Source: CAWFQB01 sp965277875
GTDB lineage: Bacteria; Armatimonadota; Chthonomonadetes; Chthonomonadales; Chthonomonadaceae
Length of the DNA stretch: 64,000 nucleotides
Direction of reading: 5' to 3'
Assembly: GCA_965277875.1 (NCBI GenBank)
Contig: CBDIDV010000002.1
Coordinates: 1,302,001 to 1,366,000, forward strand
Of this stretch, positions 8,002-16,028 are shown piece by piece (position 1 is the stretch's first letter; each line of letters opens with the position of its first letter). A program made the translations under genes and the position numbers. A model generated the notes under the pieces. The model was not told the origin of the DNA. It ran no database searches and saw only the letters and a program-made list of their open reading frames with translations.

Positions 8002-9243
8002 CTAAGGAACAAAGTTGGGCTGGGCGACTTTGGAGGCAAGGTCAGCCTGCCCCGCCTGCTGCAAACAGGCGACGAGCGCGCGACGTATAGCGGCGTCCTG
8101 CGGAGCCTGACGCAATAATTGTTGGTAATAGACCAGCGCTTTCGACGTATTCCCCTCTTCTTCTTCCAGGCGGGCCAGTTCCATGCCGGATTTAGTATCA
8201 AAATGGTTGAACCCCATCACATGTTCCAGATGCCGGATACGATCCTGGCGCGTACTTTCCTTTTGCAGGATGTCGGCGCTGATTATCGCATTTTTCGTGT
8301 CCCCCAACCGCCGATAGCAGTCTACCAGGCCGCGCAGCATTCCTTCCGCTTCGGGGTGCGCCTGATACCCGCGCGTAAACACGATCAGGGCGCGCTGAGG
8401 ATTTTGCGCTTCGAGATAGAGGTTGCCAAGCAGAAGATAGCCGCGCGTTTCCCGCACCATGTCGGGCATCGCGCGCCGCGCGTATGTCAGGGCCAGGGCG
8501 GTGTTTTCCGGGGAACGGGGCTTCTGGTGGTTGAACACGGCCATCAGATAATTGGCCTCTCCATTTTGAGGATTGGCCTTGAGAAACGGCCCTAGTTCTT
8601 TTTCGGCCTGCGCCAGATCCATCTGATCCATTTCGACATTGACAAGCGCGAACAGGTAGCCTGTATTTGCGGGGTCGAGGCGGCGGGCTTGTTGCAGCGC
8701 GGCCCGCGCTTCAGGGCGCTTGTATTGGCGCGCGGCCAAAAGACCATACTGCCCCTGCGCCTGCGCGTTGTTCGGCAGCAGTTCCGCCGCGCGCTGAGCG
8801 GCAGCCAGAGCGTCCTGCTTTTTGTTCAAGGCTTGCTGTACGCGTGAAAGGTTCAGGAACAGCTCGCCGTTGCCGACATCCAGTTTCGCCGCCGCCGCGT
8901 AGTATTTAGCCGCCTCATCAAAGCGCTGTAATTGCTGGTACAATTCTCCCAGGCGTTCAAAGCACTGAGGAGCGCGCGGGTCTTCGCGTGTGCCTTGCAG
9001 CCATTCCTGCTCGGCCTTGCGAAACTCTTTCGCGGCCACATAGTCCATGCCGCGCAGATAGTGTCTGCGCCCCGCCCCGCCCCACTGCCTCCAGAACACA
9101 AAAAGATAAACGCCCGCGCCGACCGCCAGAAGCAGGCAGACCGCCGACAGGACGCGCTTGCGAGCGGACTTGTCGGAGAGGTTTGGCGCGGCGTTCGATG
9201 CGGGGAGATCAGGAGCGCCGTGTACAGGCGCGTTTGGCTTCAT
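8002..9243 (-). CDS. Membrane-anchored TPR protein
   Basis: The 413-residue protein has an N-terminal cytoplasmic tail, one transmembrane helix (about residues 30-52, RVLSAVCLLLAVGAGVYLFV) and then a long tandem array of tetratricopeptide repeats of the A-x-Y pattern to the C-terminus. Such arrays are scaffolds for protein complexes; I cannot name a partner. It is the first gene of a likely pair with the VCBS/ASPIC lipoprotein. TPR plus ASPIC neighbours are common in this kind of genome, which suggests joint work at the cell surface. Confidence 0.85.
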   Translation of the reverse strand: MKPNAPVHGAPDLPASNAAPNLSDKSARKRVLSAVCLLLAVGAGVYLFVFWRQWGGAGRRHYLRGMDYVAAKEFRKAEQEWLQGTREDPRAPQCFERLGELYQQLQRFDEAAKYYAAAAKLDVGNGELFLNLSRVQQALNKKQDALAAAQRAAELLPNNAQAQGQYGLLAARQYKRPEARAALQQARRLDPANTGYLFALVNVEMDQMDLAQAEKELGPFLKANPQNGEANYLMAVFNHQKPRSPENTALALTYARRAMPDMVRETRGYLLLGNLYLEAQNPQRALIVFTRGYQAHPEAEGMLRGLVDCYRRLGDTKNAIISADILQKESTRQDRIRHLEHVMGFNHFDTKSGMELARLEEEEGNTSKALVYYQQLLRQAPQDAAIRRALVACLQQAGQADLASKVAQPNFVP

Positions 9244-9276
9244 TGACTTATGAACCTTGTCTTACAAACTTTCAAA

Positions 9277-9307
9277 GGCTGGCAGGAGTTTGACACTCCT
9301 GCCAGCC
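9277..9307 (-). terminator. Terminator hairpin after the prepilin gene
   Basis: A perfect 13-bp stem (9277-9289 with 9295-9307) with a 5-base loop lies 22 bases beyond the prepilin stop. Read on the minus strand it is followed by TTTGAAAGTTTG, a weak U-tract. It separates the prepilin transcript from the TPR gene. Confidence 0.75.
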
Positions 9308-9329
9308 CGTGTACTGCATCGCGCGCTAT

Positions 9330-10151
9330 TTACCAGTCCTGCTCGTTGGTTCCGGTGCAGTATTTAGGAGCCGTGCCGCCGTTAGCATGGCAGGCCGCGC
9401 CGGTCTCGTCGAAGCCCGGATGGTCTTTCGGGGCAAAGGCGGTGAACTGATCGAACTTGGCATGTCCGTCCGCATACACGAAGTTGCGGCGGCCGCCGTT
9501 CTTCGAGGCGTTGTTGTTGGAATCGGAGTTGTGCCAGCCCTGCTCGTCGAATATCATGCCTTTGGACGCCACGCTTCGGATCGCGGACAGCGGCAGGCCG
9601 GTGCGCACTTCCGTTACTTTGGGGCCGGAGCCGGGCAGTTGGCTCTGGAATTTACACCCGCCGGTGCCTTCCGAAACGGGCTGGCTCAGTCCGGTGTGCG
9701 CATTGAAAGATTCATCCGCGTCGGAGAAGGTATCGCCATTCCAATAGTGATGGTCGTACCACGCGTCGAACATCGTGCCGTAGCTGTCGCCATGCGGCCA
9801 GTTGCGCGAGTCGTCCGCATCGGGTACGCCCGTATCGGGGTTGTTGGCCCAGTTGCTGTCGCTGGGACAGGTCCAAACGGCATTGTTCTTGACGTAAGGG
9901 TATATTTCGCCTTTGGAGCCGCACATATCGGTGTATTCCCGCCAGTTGTTGCCAAAGGGGAAATGCTCATCGTAGTCCTGCACGTACATCATTACGGCCG
10001 CACCCAGTTGTTTCATGTTACTGGTACAGGAAATAGTGCGGGCTTTTTCGCGCGCCTGGGCAAACACCGGAAACAAAATAGCCGCCAAGATAGCGATAAT
10101 AGCGATGACAACCAGCAGTTCGATCAAAGTAAAACCACGGTGTTTTCTCAT
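9330..10151 (-). CDS. DUF1559 type IV prepilin-like protein
   Basis: This is a 273-residue pseudopilin-like protein. It begins MRKHRGFTLIELLVVIAIIA, a class III leader cut by prepilin peptidase after Gly6 with Glu at +5, followed by a hydrophobic helix. The VFAQAREKAR segment and the SCTSNMKQLGAAVMMYVQDYDE helix are hallmarks of the DUF1559 family. Near the C-terminus is NFVYADGHAKF, the H-x9-DG-like sorting region. The ATG is preceded by an AAGGAAAAGG ribosome binding site. DUF1559 proteins are expanded in Armatimonadota and Planctomycetota; their job is uncertain. PilT at 37929 could serve the same pilus system. Confidence 0.93.
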   Translation of the reverse strand: MRKHRGFTLIELLVVIAIIAILAAILFPVFAQAREKARTISCTSNMKQLGAAVMMYVQDYDEHFPFGNNWREYTDMCGSKGEIYPYVKNNAVWTCPSDSNWANNPDTGVPDADDSRNWPHGDSYGTMFDAWYDHHYWNGDTFSDADESFNAHTGLSQPVSEGTGGCKFQSQLPGSGPKVTEVRTGLPLSAIRSVASKGMIFDEQGWHNSDSNNNASKNGGRRNFVYADGHAKFDQFTAFAPKDHPGFDETGAACHANGGTAPKYCTGTNEQDW

Positions 10152-10275
10152 GTATCCTTTTCCTTATAGAGAGGTTCCGCAGCATACGGCGTTGTTTGAC
10201 ACCATATGCTTGATTAGTTACACACTGCCTGTGCAGTGAAGAATGAGCAGCGTTATTCCACATATACGATGCGGA

Positions 10276-10440
10276 CTAATGATTTTTCATGCTTCGTTTT
10301 TTCAGGTCTGTCACACTTTGCTGCGCATCAGGAGCCGCCGATTTTCGGCTTATGAAGAGCATTCCCACAGCAATTATCAGGACAAGCACAGCGGCCGCGA
10401 TTCCGATTGCCACCGGCGTGCTGATTTGTTTGCCGCCCAT
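10276..10440 (-). CDS. Small one-helix membrane protein (54 aa)
   Basis: A 54-residue protein starts at the ATG at 10440 (MGGKQISTPVAIG), with a strong GGGAGGG ribosome binding site just upstream. The longer frame to 10518 has no comparable site. It holds one transmembrane helix (about residues 9-31, rich in Ala/Val/Ile) and a short basic tail. It lies 125 bases upstream of the DUF1559 prepilin on the same strand. Short single-helix proteins often accompany these prepilins in related genomes as I recall them, which suggests a role in pilin export or assembly. This is inference only. Confidence 0.65.
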   Translation of the reverse strand: MGGKQISTPVAIGIAAAVLVLIIAVGMLFISRKSAAPDAQQSVTDLKKRSMKNH

Positions 10441-10718
10441 AATGTCCCTCCCGTTCCTCACTTCATGCAGAGGATGTTTCTCAGTTAGGATTATAGACTG
10501 TTTTCGCAGGAATGTCAATCAATCCGAGACGAATCTACTCCTTTGCGGCATATATATATTGCAATGTTGCTACTGTAAGCACATTCTACGCCTCCGAAGC
10601 ATGTGACAGTAAGTTTGTAACAAACTATTAACCTTGTGTCCATTATCACAGCTTGGATTATGCTGCACTTCCACTGTGCGCCAAGTCACAAGCGTTTGGG
10701 GTATCATCAGCGAACATC

Positions 10719-11087
10719 ATGGTAATCTACAAAACATTCACTATTGAGGCAGCCCATCGGCTCCCCAACGTGCCGCCCGGTCATAAATGCGCGCGCCTGC
10801 ATGGACACTCTTTCAGCATTGAAGTCCATCTGCGCGGCCCCATACTTGCTGATGCAGGCTGGGTTCAGGATTTCGCCGATTTGAAAGCCGCGTTCCAGCC
10901 GCTTTTCGATCAACTGGATCACAATTATCTCAATGACATCGAGGGACTTGAAAATCCAACCAGCGAGAACCTGGCACGCTGGATATGGCATCGCCTGCTT
11001 CCCAATCTGCCCCTGCTGCACCAGATCATTGTGCGCGAGACCTGCACCAGTGGCTGCATTTATAATGGCGACAATGGCGACGAATAA
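10719..11087 (+). CDS. queD: 6-carboxytetrahydropterin synthase (QueD family)
   Basis: QueD converts dihydroneopterin triphosphate to 6-carboxy-5,6,7,8-tetrahydropterin, an early step of queuosine (7-deazaguanine) synthesis. The 122-residue frame shows the zinc-binding histidine of EAAHRL and the HGH of ARLHGHSF, with the catalytic-region cysteine CARLHGH. The LDHNYLND motif and the closing Glu of RETCTSG are also present. The ATG at 10719 (MVIYKTFTIEAAHRL) matches the family start; the upstream 22 codons do not. No other queuosine gene is nearby. The related eukaryotic-type PTPS is an alternative, but the CxxxHGH spacing favours QueD. Confidence 0.92.
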   Translation: MVIYKTFTIEAAHRLPNVPPGHKCARLHGHSFSIEVHLRGPILADAGWVQDFADLKAAFQPLFDQLDHNYLNDIEGLENPTSENLARWIWHRLLPNLPLLHQIIVRETCTSGCIYNGDNGDE

Positions 11088-11149
11088 AACGCTTTAACTT
11101 CGGGGGAGGCTGTCAGCGCATCACGCCTTGATTTTTTGGGGCATAGAAA

Positions 11150-12352
11150 CTATTGTCGGCCCTTCTTTGCGCCGCCGGTTGGGGGCGTTGCAGGGCGCGT
11201 TCCGGTTGAAGTTGGGGGCTTTTTCGTACCGCTCCCTTCGCTATCCGCGTTTTCTGCCGGGGCCGGGGGAACTAGCGTCATCCTGCGCCGCGCACAGTTG
11301 ATCGTCACGGCGTAGTGGCGCAAAAAGTCAACGCCAAGCACGGCAAGGCCGCTGTCCGCCCCAACCTTATCGTTTTTCAACGCCTCCATGTACAGAGCGG
11401 GAACCTGCTCTTGTTCAAGCTTCCCGTTCCCAATCTGAATTTTAGGAACTGTAATCTTCATGGCTTTCGCCTGCTTTCCGCCGGGACGTTTGATGAACAG
11501 CGTTTTCACCGATGCGTCCTTGATTTTAGCGCCTGCAGACGCGGGGATCACCGTGCCAAGCGTCCCTGTGTCTATCAAAGCGTCGAAGCTGCCGGCGTTG
11601 GGTATAGTAACGCGCGTGTAGATATGTCCGTTGCGAATTTGAATGGGCATCGTGACCGCGCCCTTGTCTTTTGGCAGCGGCGCGGCAGGCCGGTTCAGGC
11701 TGATGACACTGCCCGGATAGTCGAAAGTCACCTGGAATGCAGAGAGGAACGACATGCCCAGCCACAGGGAAGGCGCGTCCGGCTGCGGCAGCCCTGAATA
11801 AAGTTCACTGACATCCATCACGCCGACGCGCACACTGCCTATCCTGGCCGCGTTGAACTGCACTTTCTCCAGCGTCACCTGGGGAACCAAGCGCGTTTCA
11901 TTCAAAGCCGTGATGGTCGTGTGGGACGGCAGCGCGGCAAGTTTGAGAGCGGCTGCGTGTGCGGGCGTGATGGCGCATCCGCTCAAGCCGGTGTTGAGCG
12001 CGCACTTTTGCAGTTTGCCGTCAATCAGCACATCCACCAACATTACCACATTGTTCCACGTCTGGAAGTTCATTGTGACAGGCAGAACAATGTTCGGAAG
12101 CAAAACCGGCATTGCTGCGGTTTCATCGCCAGCGACTGTTTTGGAAGGAGTGGATGCCGCATCGCCGGCCTGCGCGCCCGACGGCTTTGCGTTGTCCTGC
12201 GTGACAGCCTCCATCGTGACAAAACCATTGCCCGCCGACAGGGACACGGCAAAATCGGCCTGCGCGTCCCCCCTGCCCCCCAGACCTAAGACAATGATGC
12301 CCGTAAGCAGCGCCTTTGCGCCCGACCATACCCCACTCCTGCTTGCTTTCAA
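11150..12352 (-). CDS. Secreted retropepsin-like protein with two lobes
   Basis: The 400-residue protein has a signal peptide (about residues 1-32, ending RGDAQA). Two similar lobes follow, resembling the bacterial retropepsin-like (gag-polyprotein-type) aspartyl protease domain. The second contains a canonical FDALIDTGTLGTVIP motif and a later LAVLGVDFLRHY flap-and-helix signature. The first has LNTGLSGCAITP, so the catalytic aspartate is replaced by asparagine, although WLGMSFLSAF is retained. The tail is Pro/Thr/Lys-rich. Bacterial members are periplasmic and mostly uncharacterised. It starts 35 bases after aroQ and is probably the last gene of a long minus-strand operon. Confidence 0.78.
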   Translation of the reverse strand: MKASRSGVWSGAKALLTGIIVLGLGGRGDAQADFAVSLSAGNGFVTMEAVTQDNAKPSGAQAGDAASTPSKTVAGDETAAMPVLLPNIVLPVTMNFQTWNNVVMLVDVLIDGKLQKCALNTGLSGCAITPAHAAALKLAALPSHTTITALNETRLVPQVTLEKVQFNAARIGSVRVGVMDVSELYSGLPQPDAPSLWLGMSFLSAFQVTFDYPGSVISLNRPAAPLPKDKGAVTMPIQIRNGHIYTRVTIPNAGSFDALIDTGTLGTVIPASAGAKIKDASVKTLFIKRPGGKQAKAMKITVPKIQIGNGKLEQEQVPALYMEALKNDKVGADSGLAVLGVDFLRHYAVTINCARRRMTLVPPAPAENADSEGSGTKKPPTSTGTRPATPPTGGAKKGRQ

Positions 12353-12387
12353 AGCCTCTCACTTTCCGCATCATGCCTGCCTGTGGT

Positions 12388-12834
12388 TCAACGGTGACTC
12401 TGATCTACGATTTCCTTGATCGCTTCCAGGCTCAACAGGTAGCCCAGCGCGCCCAGGCCGATGATCTGCCCCGTCACGATTGCCCCGATCACGGAATGGT
12501 GGCGGAACTCCTCGCGGGCATGGATGTTGGTCAGATGCACCTCGATAGTCGGCAGGCGCACGGCGGTAATGGCATCTCGGATCGCATAACTGTAATGGGT
12601 GAACGCGCCCGCATTGATAATGATACCTTCCGCCCAATCGCGCGCTTCCTGGATGCGGTCTACGATCTCGCCTTCATGGTTGGACTGGAAGATGTGCGCT
12701 TCCATGTCCAACTGCAGCGCCCGCGCTTTGATTTTACGATTGATCTCATCGAAGCTGTCGCGGCCATACACCTGCGGTTCGCGGCTGCCGAGCAGGTTTA
12801 GATTCGGCCCGTGTATGATAGACACTTTAATCAT
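12388..12834 (-). CDS. aroQ: Type II 3-dehydroquinate dehydratase
   Basis: AroQ removes water from 3-dehydroquinate in the shikimate pathway and acts as a cytoplasmic dodecamer. The N-terminus IIHGPNLNLLGSREPQVYG carries the conserved Asn-Leu-Asn and the lid region. FQSNHEGEIVDRI, INAGAFTHYSYAIRDA and EVHLTNIHAREEFR supply the catalytic His and the substrate-binding residues. The length of 148 residues is standard. It sits between a Trm112-like gene and a secreted protease-like gene with 35-base gaps on each side, away from other aro genes. Confidence 0.97.
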   Translation of the reverse strand: MIKVSIIHGPNLNLLGSREPQVYGRDSFDEINRKIKARALQLDMEAHIFQSNHEGEIVDRIQEARDWAEGIIINAGAFTHYSYAIRDAITAVRLPTIEVHLTNIHAREEFRHHSVIGAIVTGQIIGLGALGYLLSLEAIKEIVDQSHR

Positions 12835-12869
12835 GCGTCGTTTGCCTCCATAGAGTGTGCAGTATTCGC

Positions 12870-13112
12870 TTAGACGACATCTTCGGGGTGCGCGTTCTCA
12901 TCCAGCAAAACAGCCTCTTCCACAATTACGCTGGGTACGCCATTGGCGTTTATCGAATAGGCATAGCGCCCGCAGGCGCAAACAAGGGTCGCGCCGCCTT
13001 CTCCCCGGCGCAATGGCAGCCGCTGAGGGCAGGCGGGACAGGCCAGCAGGCTCAGGAACCAGTCATCGAGCGGCTGCGGGGCAACGGCGGTATCGGTCGT
13101 GTTGGCGGTCAT
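12870..13112 (-). CDS. Trm112-family zinc-ribbon protein
   Basis: This 80-residue protein has the Trm112 fold signature: LLACPACPQRLPL, then LVCACGRYAYSI, and the closing NGVPSVIVEEA. The two CxxC-like pairs probably form a zinc site. Trm112 proteins bind and stabilise methyltransferases in eukaryotes and archaea, and bacterial homologues are short proteins of unclear partner. It is 166 bases downstream of the ADP-ribosylglycohydrolase gene, across a 10-bp tandem repeat, and 35 bases upstream of aroQ. Confidence 0.85.
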   Translation of the reverse strand: MTANTTDTAVAPQPLDDWFLSLLACPACPQRLPLRRGEGGATLVCACGRYAYSINANGVPSVIVEEAVLLDENAHPEDVV

Positions 13113-13190
13113 GGCTAAGTCTTTCTCGCGGTACTCTCGTAACGAACTTCAACGCCACACAATGGCGGCGAGGCAGTCTGCTGTGACTGC

Positions 13191-13230
13191 CTATTCGATC
13201 TTGTTCGATCTTGTTCGATCTTGTTCGATC
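13191..13230. repeat. 10-bp tandem repeat TTGTTCGATC
   Basis: Three perfect copies of TTGTTCGATC occupy 13201-13230, preceded by a degenerate copy (CTATTCGATC, 13191-13200). The period of 10 bases places each copy on the same helical face. It sits about 80 bases upstream of the Trm112-like start and downstream of the ADP-ribosylglycohydrolase stop. Confidence 0.8.
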
Positions 13231-13278
13231 TTAAAGGTACGTTCTCTTGAAGGTATATTTTATGGTGAATGCTGTTTG

Positions 13279-14580
13279 TCAGTAGGGTGGCAGCAGGCGT
13301 CGAAAGCCATGCAGCAGAATCACGACCAAAAACAGCGCGTTGCGGCCAAGAACAGCCACAGGATTGATACGAACAGGAGGGCGGTGTTTGCCGTCCGCAA
13401 GCGTGTCGGACAAACGCTCGCCAAGCTGCTCCATACGCGCCCCGGTGCGCGGCCATTCCCATAACCCCGCGCGCCAATCCGCCCGTATGCCATCGCGTCC
13501 CGCAGACGCGCCGACCAGCGCACCTACAATCGCGCCCGTAGTGTCCGTATCGCCGCCGCAGCGTATCACGGAGAGTACGGCCTGCTCGTAATCATCGGGA
13601 AAGCGCAGCCACGCCTGCAGCGCGACCGGAACCGTATGGCATATATATCCGCTCACACCCGTCGTCAACCCCAGACTGACGGCAAAATCTTCTGTTGTTT
13701 GCCCATCTCCTGCACTTACGCGTACCTTTTCGATCAGGGCGGGAAATGGGTCGGCGTCCGGCAGCAGGGCGGCAAGGAGGATCGCGCAGCAGGCGTCCAC
13801 GCGCGCCCGCCTTGCCGACTCATCCTCGACACTCCCACTCGCCGCAGACATTGCGGCAAAAAGGCTTCCGCCAACCTTTATATCCTTTGTGCCAGATACT
13901 GTGTCGGATGCTGGGTTTGCATCAGATATTGAGACGGCCTTTGCAGGCATGTCGGTTCGGCGGGGGGCGCTGGTCCGGCCCGAAGCGGCGAGATAGGCGG
14001 CGAGCGCAATCAGCAACGCGCCCGCTTCCGCCTTCGGGTCGGTGTGCGTGATCCGCGTACAGACCCGCACAAGATCATAGAGCCGCTGCCTGTCGTCGCC
14101 ATAACAGACCCCTATGAGCGCGCTTCGCATCGCCGGGCCATTTCCCGCCGAATATACGCCGCTGCGCGTATACGACAATCCCATCCACAAACGCAGTGTG
14201 GCCCGTAATGTCGCAAACCCCACGCCCGCAGGCAGGCACAGCGCCCATCCGCGCAACTTCCACGCCAGGCTGCGCCCGAACCGCTCCGGGTCGCCGCCCG
14301 AAACAAGCAGCGCCTGCGCCGTCATCCACGTATGTTCCGTGTCATCGGACACCATGCCGCGCCCGAACAGAAAATGGTAGCGGGCCGGATCAGGGAACAA
14401 ACGCTGTTGCCGCGACTTTGACAACCCCTCGCAGCTCAGGCCAAGCGCGTCACCGACCGCCGTTCCCCACAGACAGCCGACAATCGCCTGCCGCCGGGCC
14501 GCCGCCTGCGTGTCCCGCGCTATCGCCGCCCGCGTATCCTGCGCTTCCGGCGTTGTGCCGCTTACGTTTGCGATGCTCAT
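13279..14580 (-). CDS. ADP-ribosylglycohydrolase family protein with C-terminal membrane helix
   Basis: The protein belongs to the DraG/ARH family, dinuclear-magnesium hydrolases that remove ADP-ribose or act on related nucleotides. Metal ligands are visible in MVSDDTEHTWM near the N-terminus and in CGGDTDTTGAIVGALVGA near the C-terminus. The last 25 residues (ALFLVVILLHGFRRLLPPY) form a hydrophobic helix with a short basic end, which suggests a membrane anchor. The ATG at 14580 is chosen because it overlaps the stop of the preceding glycosyltransferase as ATGA; upstream starts would run into that gene. Its place after two glycosyltransferases and a PfkB kinase hints at a role in sugar-nucleotide turnover, which is inference. 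Confidence 0.9.
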   Translation of the reverse strand: MSIANVSGTTPEAQDTRAAIARDTQAAARRQAIVGCLWGTAVGDALGLSCEGLSKSRQQRLFPDPARYHFLFGRGMVSDDTEHTWMTAQALLVSGGDPERFGRSLAWKLRGWALCLPAGVGFATLRATLRLWMGLSYTRSGVYSAGNGPAMRSALIGVCYGDDRQRLYDLVRVCTRITHTDPKAEAGALLIALAAYLAASGRTSAPRRTDMPAKAVSISDANPASDTVSGTKDIKVGGSLFAAMSAASGSVEDESARRARVDACCAILLAALLPDADPFPALIEKVRVSAGDGQTTEDFAVSLGLTTGVSGYICHTVPVALQAWLRFPDDYEQAVLSVIRCGGDTDTTGAIVGALVGASAGRDGIRADWRAGLWEWPRTGARMEQLGERLSDTLADGKHRPPVRINPVAVLGRNALFLVVILLHGFRRLLPPY

Positions 14581-15836
14581 GTTCTGCGTTCCGGCTGCGC
14601 CCATTTCCTGCCTGTCCCGACTGCCGCGCGGTAAACCTCCAGCGTTTGCGTTCCCGTCGCTTCCCACGTAAATTGCGCGGCGCGGACGGGGCCGCGCGCG
14701 GCAAGATCGGCCCGCAGGCTGTCATCCCTCAACGCGCGCCCTATTCCCTCGGCCCACGCGTTGACATCCGTTGCCCCAAGAACAAGGGCGGCATCCCCCA
14801 CATTGTGCGGCATCGGCGGCGCGTCGGAAACTAGTGTTGCCGCGCCGCAGGCCATCGCTTCCAGGGGCGGCAGGCCGAAACCTTCGTATAGGGACGGGTA
14901 CGCAAACGCATCGCAGGCGCGGTACAGGGCGGGCAGGTCGGCATCCTCCACATAACCTGTAAATACTATGGCCTCAGATGCCGCCGTTCCGCCGCCCTCG
15001 AACGCCGCCTGACGCAATGCCGCTTCCTCCGTTTGCCAGCCCGCTTTGCCCGCAAGCGCAAGCTGATGCGGCAGATCATACGCCGCTTTTGCCTGCCCGA
15101 ACGCCCGCGCAAGGAGGCGCAGGTTTTTGCGCGGCTGAAGAACGCCTACGGCCAGAACAAACGGACTGTGCAGATTGTACTTTGATTTCGCGATACGACG
15201 CGCGATTTCCTTCCTCTGAGCGGCCTCCTCTAAGGCGTATTGGCCGCTGCTGACACGACCCGGCTCATATCCCGCGCCGCCTGCATCGGCATGAGGAACA
15301 ACGTCAGGTGATAGTTCGCCTGCGAACTCCGGCGGCAGGCCCAGCGGTATCGCTACTACGCGGTCAGGCGCGGTCTGGTAAGCCCGCAGCATATCGTCAC
15401 GGGAACTGTCCGAATCGGTAATCACGCGGGCGGCGCGGCGCATGGCAAGGGGAATCGTCAGGTTAAGCAGCAGGCGGTCGCGAACAGGAAACCAGCGGGG
15501 ATGGACGCGAAACGAAATGTCATGTATCGTGGTGACGACCGGACATGGACAGCGCGGCGGCAAAGTGTACTGCACATGCAGCACATCGGGGCTTGTATCA
15601 CGCAATGCAGCAGGCAGGGCCGAGAACGTCCACAAACGATCATTGCGGGCGGGTACAACCTGGTACGTCAGGTGGGGAAAGTCGGGCAGTTCATCGGGCG
15701 CTATGGGCAGGCGCGAATACACGCAGAACGTGCTTGTCGGGTCGAGACGCGGCAGCACACGCAGCAGATTGCGCCAATATGTTCGATCCCCTGTATAACG
15801 CCCGGTCAGCGCGCGCCCATCAATTGCAATGTGCAT
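14577..15836 (-). CDS. GT4-family glycosyltransferase
   Basis: A GT-B retaining glycosyltransferase of 419 residues. The N-domain starts MHIAIDGRALTGRYTGDRTY and contains LHVQYTLPP and a VTTIHDISF segment. The C-domain has FVLAVGVLQPRKNLRLLARAF and the donor-binding PSLYEGFGLPPLEAMACG, with the Glu-x7-Glu arrangement. The ATG at 15836 matches the family start, so the 14 upstream codons are ignored. It follows another GT4 after 192 bases that contain a dispersed repeat, and it overlaps the next gene by 4 bases. Acceptor and donor are unknown; a surface polysaccharide or glycolipid is likely. Confidence 0.93.
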   Translation of the reverse strand: MHIAIDGRALTGRYTGDRTYWRNLLRVLPRLDPTSTFCVYSRLPIAPDELPDFPHLTYQVVPARNDRLWTFSALPAALRDTSPDVLHVQYTLPPRCPCPVVTTIHDISFRVHPRWFPVRDRLLLNLTIPLAMRRAARVITDSDSSRDDMLRAYQTAPDRVVAIPLGLPPEFAGELSPDVVPHADAGGAGYEPGRVSSGQYALEEAAQRKEIARRIAKSKYNLHSPFVLAVGVLQPRKNLRLLARAFGQAKAAYDLPHQLALAGKAGWQTEEAALRQAAFEGGGTAASEAIVFTGYVEDADLPALYRACDAFAYPSLYEGFGLPPLEAMACGAATLVSDAPPMPHNVGDAALVLGATDVNAWAEGIGRALRDDSLRADLAARGPVRAAQFTWEATGTQTLEVYRAAVGTGRKWAQPERRT

Positions 15837-15911
15837 AGGGTTCCAGACATCGGACAGACGCGGTTTATCATGACGCAATGTTTATACGCAGGTGGTTTCT
15901 GCCAACAGGGC

Positions 15912-15996
15912 CGTTGGCCGATGTCCTTCTTCGGCTGCGCCCTTAGTGGTCGCCCGGCCGAACATCCGGTAAAGGATTTAGATGGTACATACCGGA
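15912..15996. repeat. Dispersed GTTGGCCG repeat with hairpin, copy 1
   Basis: About 50 bases from 15912 match, in reverse orientation, 43019-43066 with only a few mismatches. The copy ends in a stem of TCCGGTA (15965-15971) and TACCGGA (15990-15996). It lies between two glycosyltransferase genes. Confidence 0.78.
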
Positions 15997-16028
15997 CAAG
16001 CGGCACACTTCCGCCAAAATGCACTGTT

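Noticed and set aside
13191..13230. A CRISPR array at the 10-bp tandem repeat (and likewise at 55892-55924)
   Set aside because: Units are only 10-11 bp with no spacers between them.
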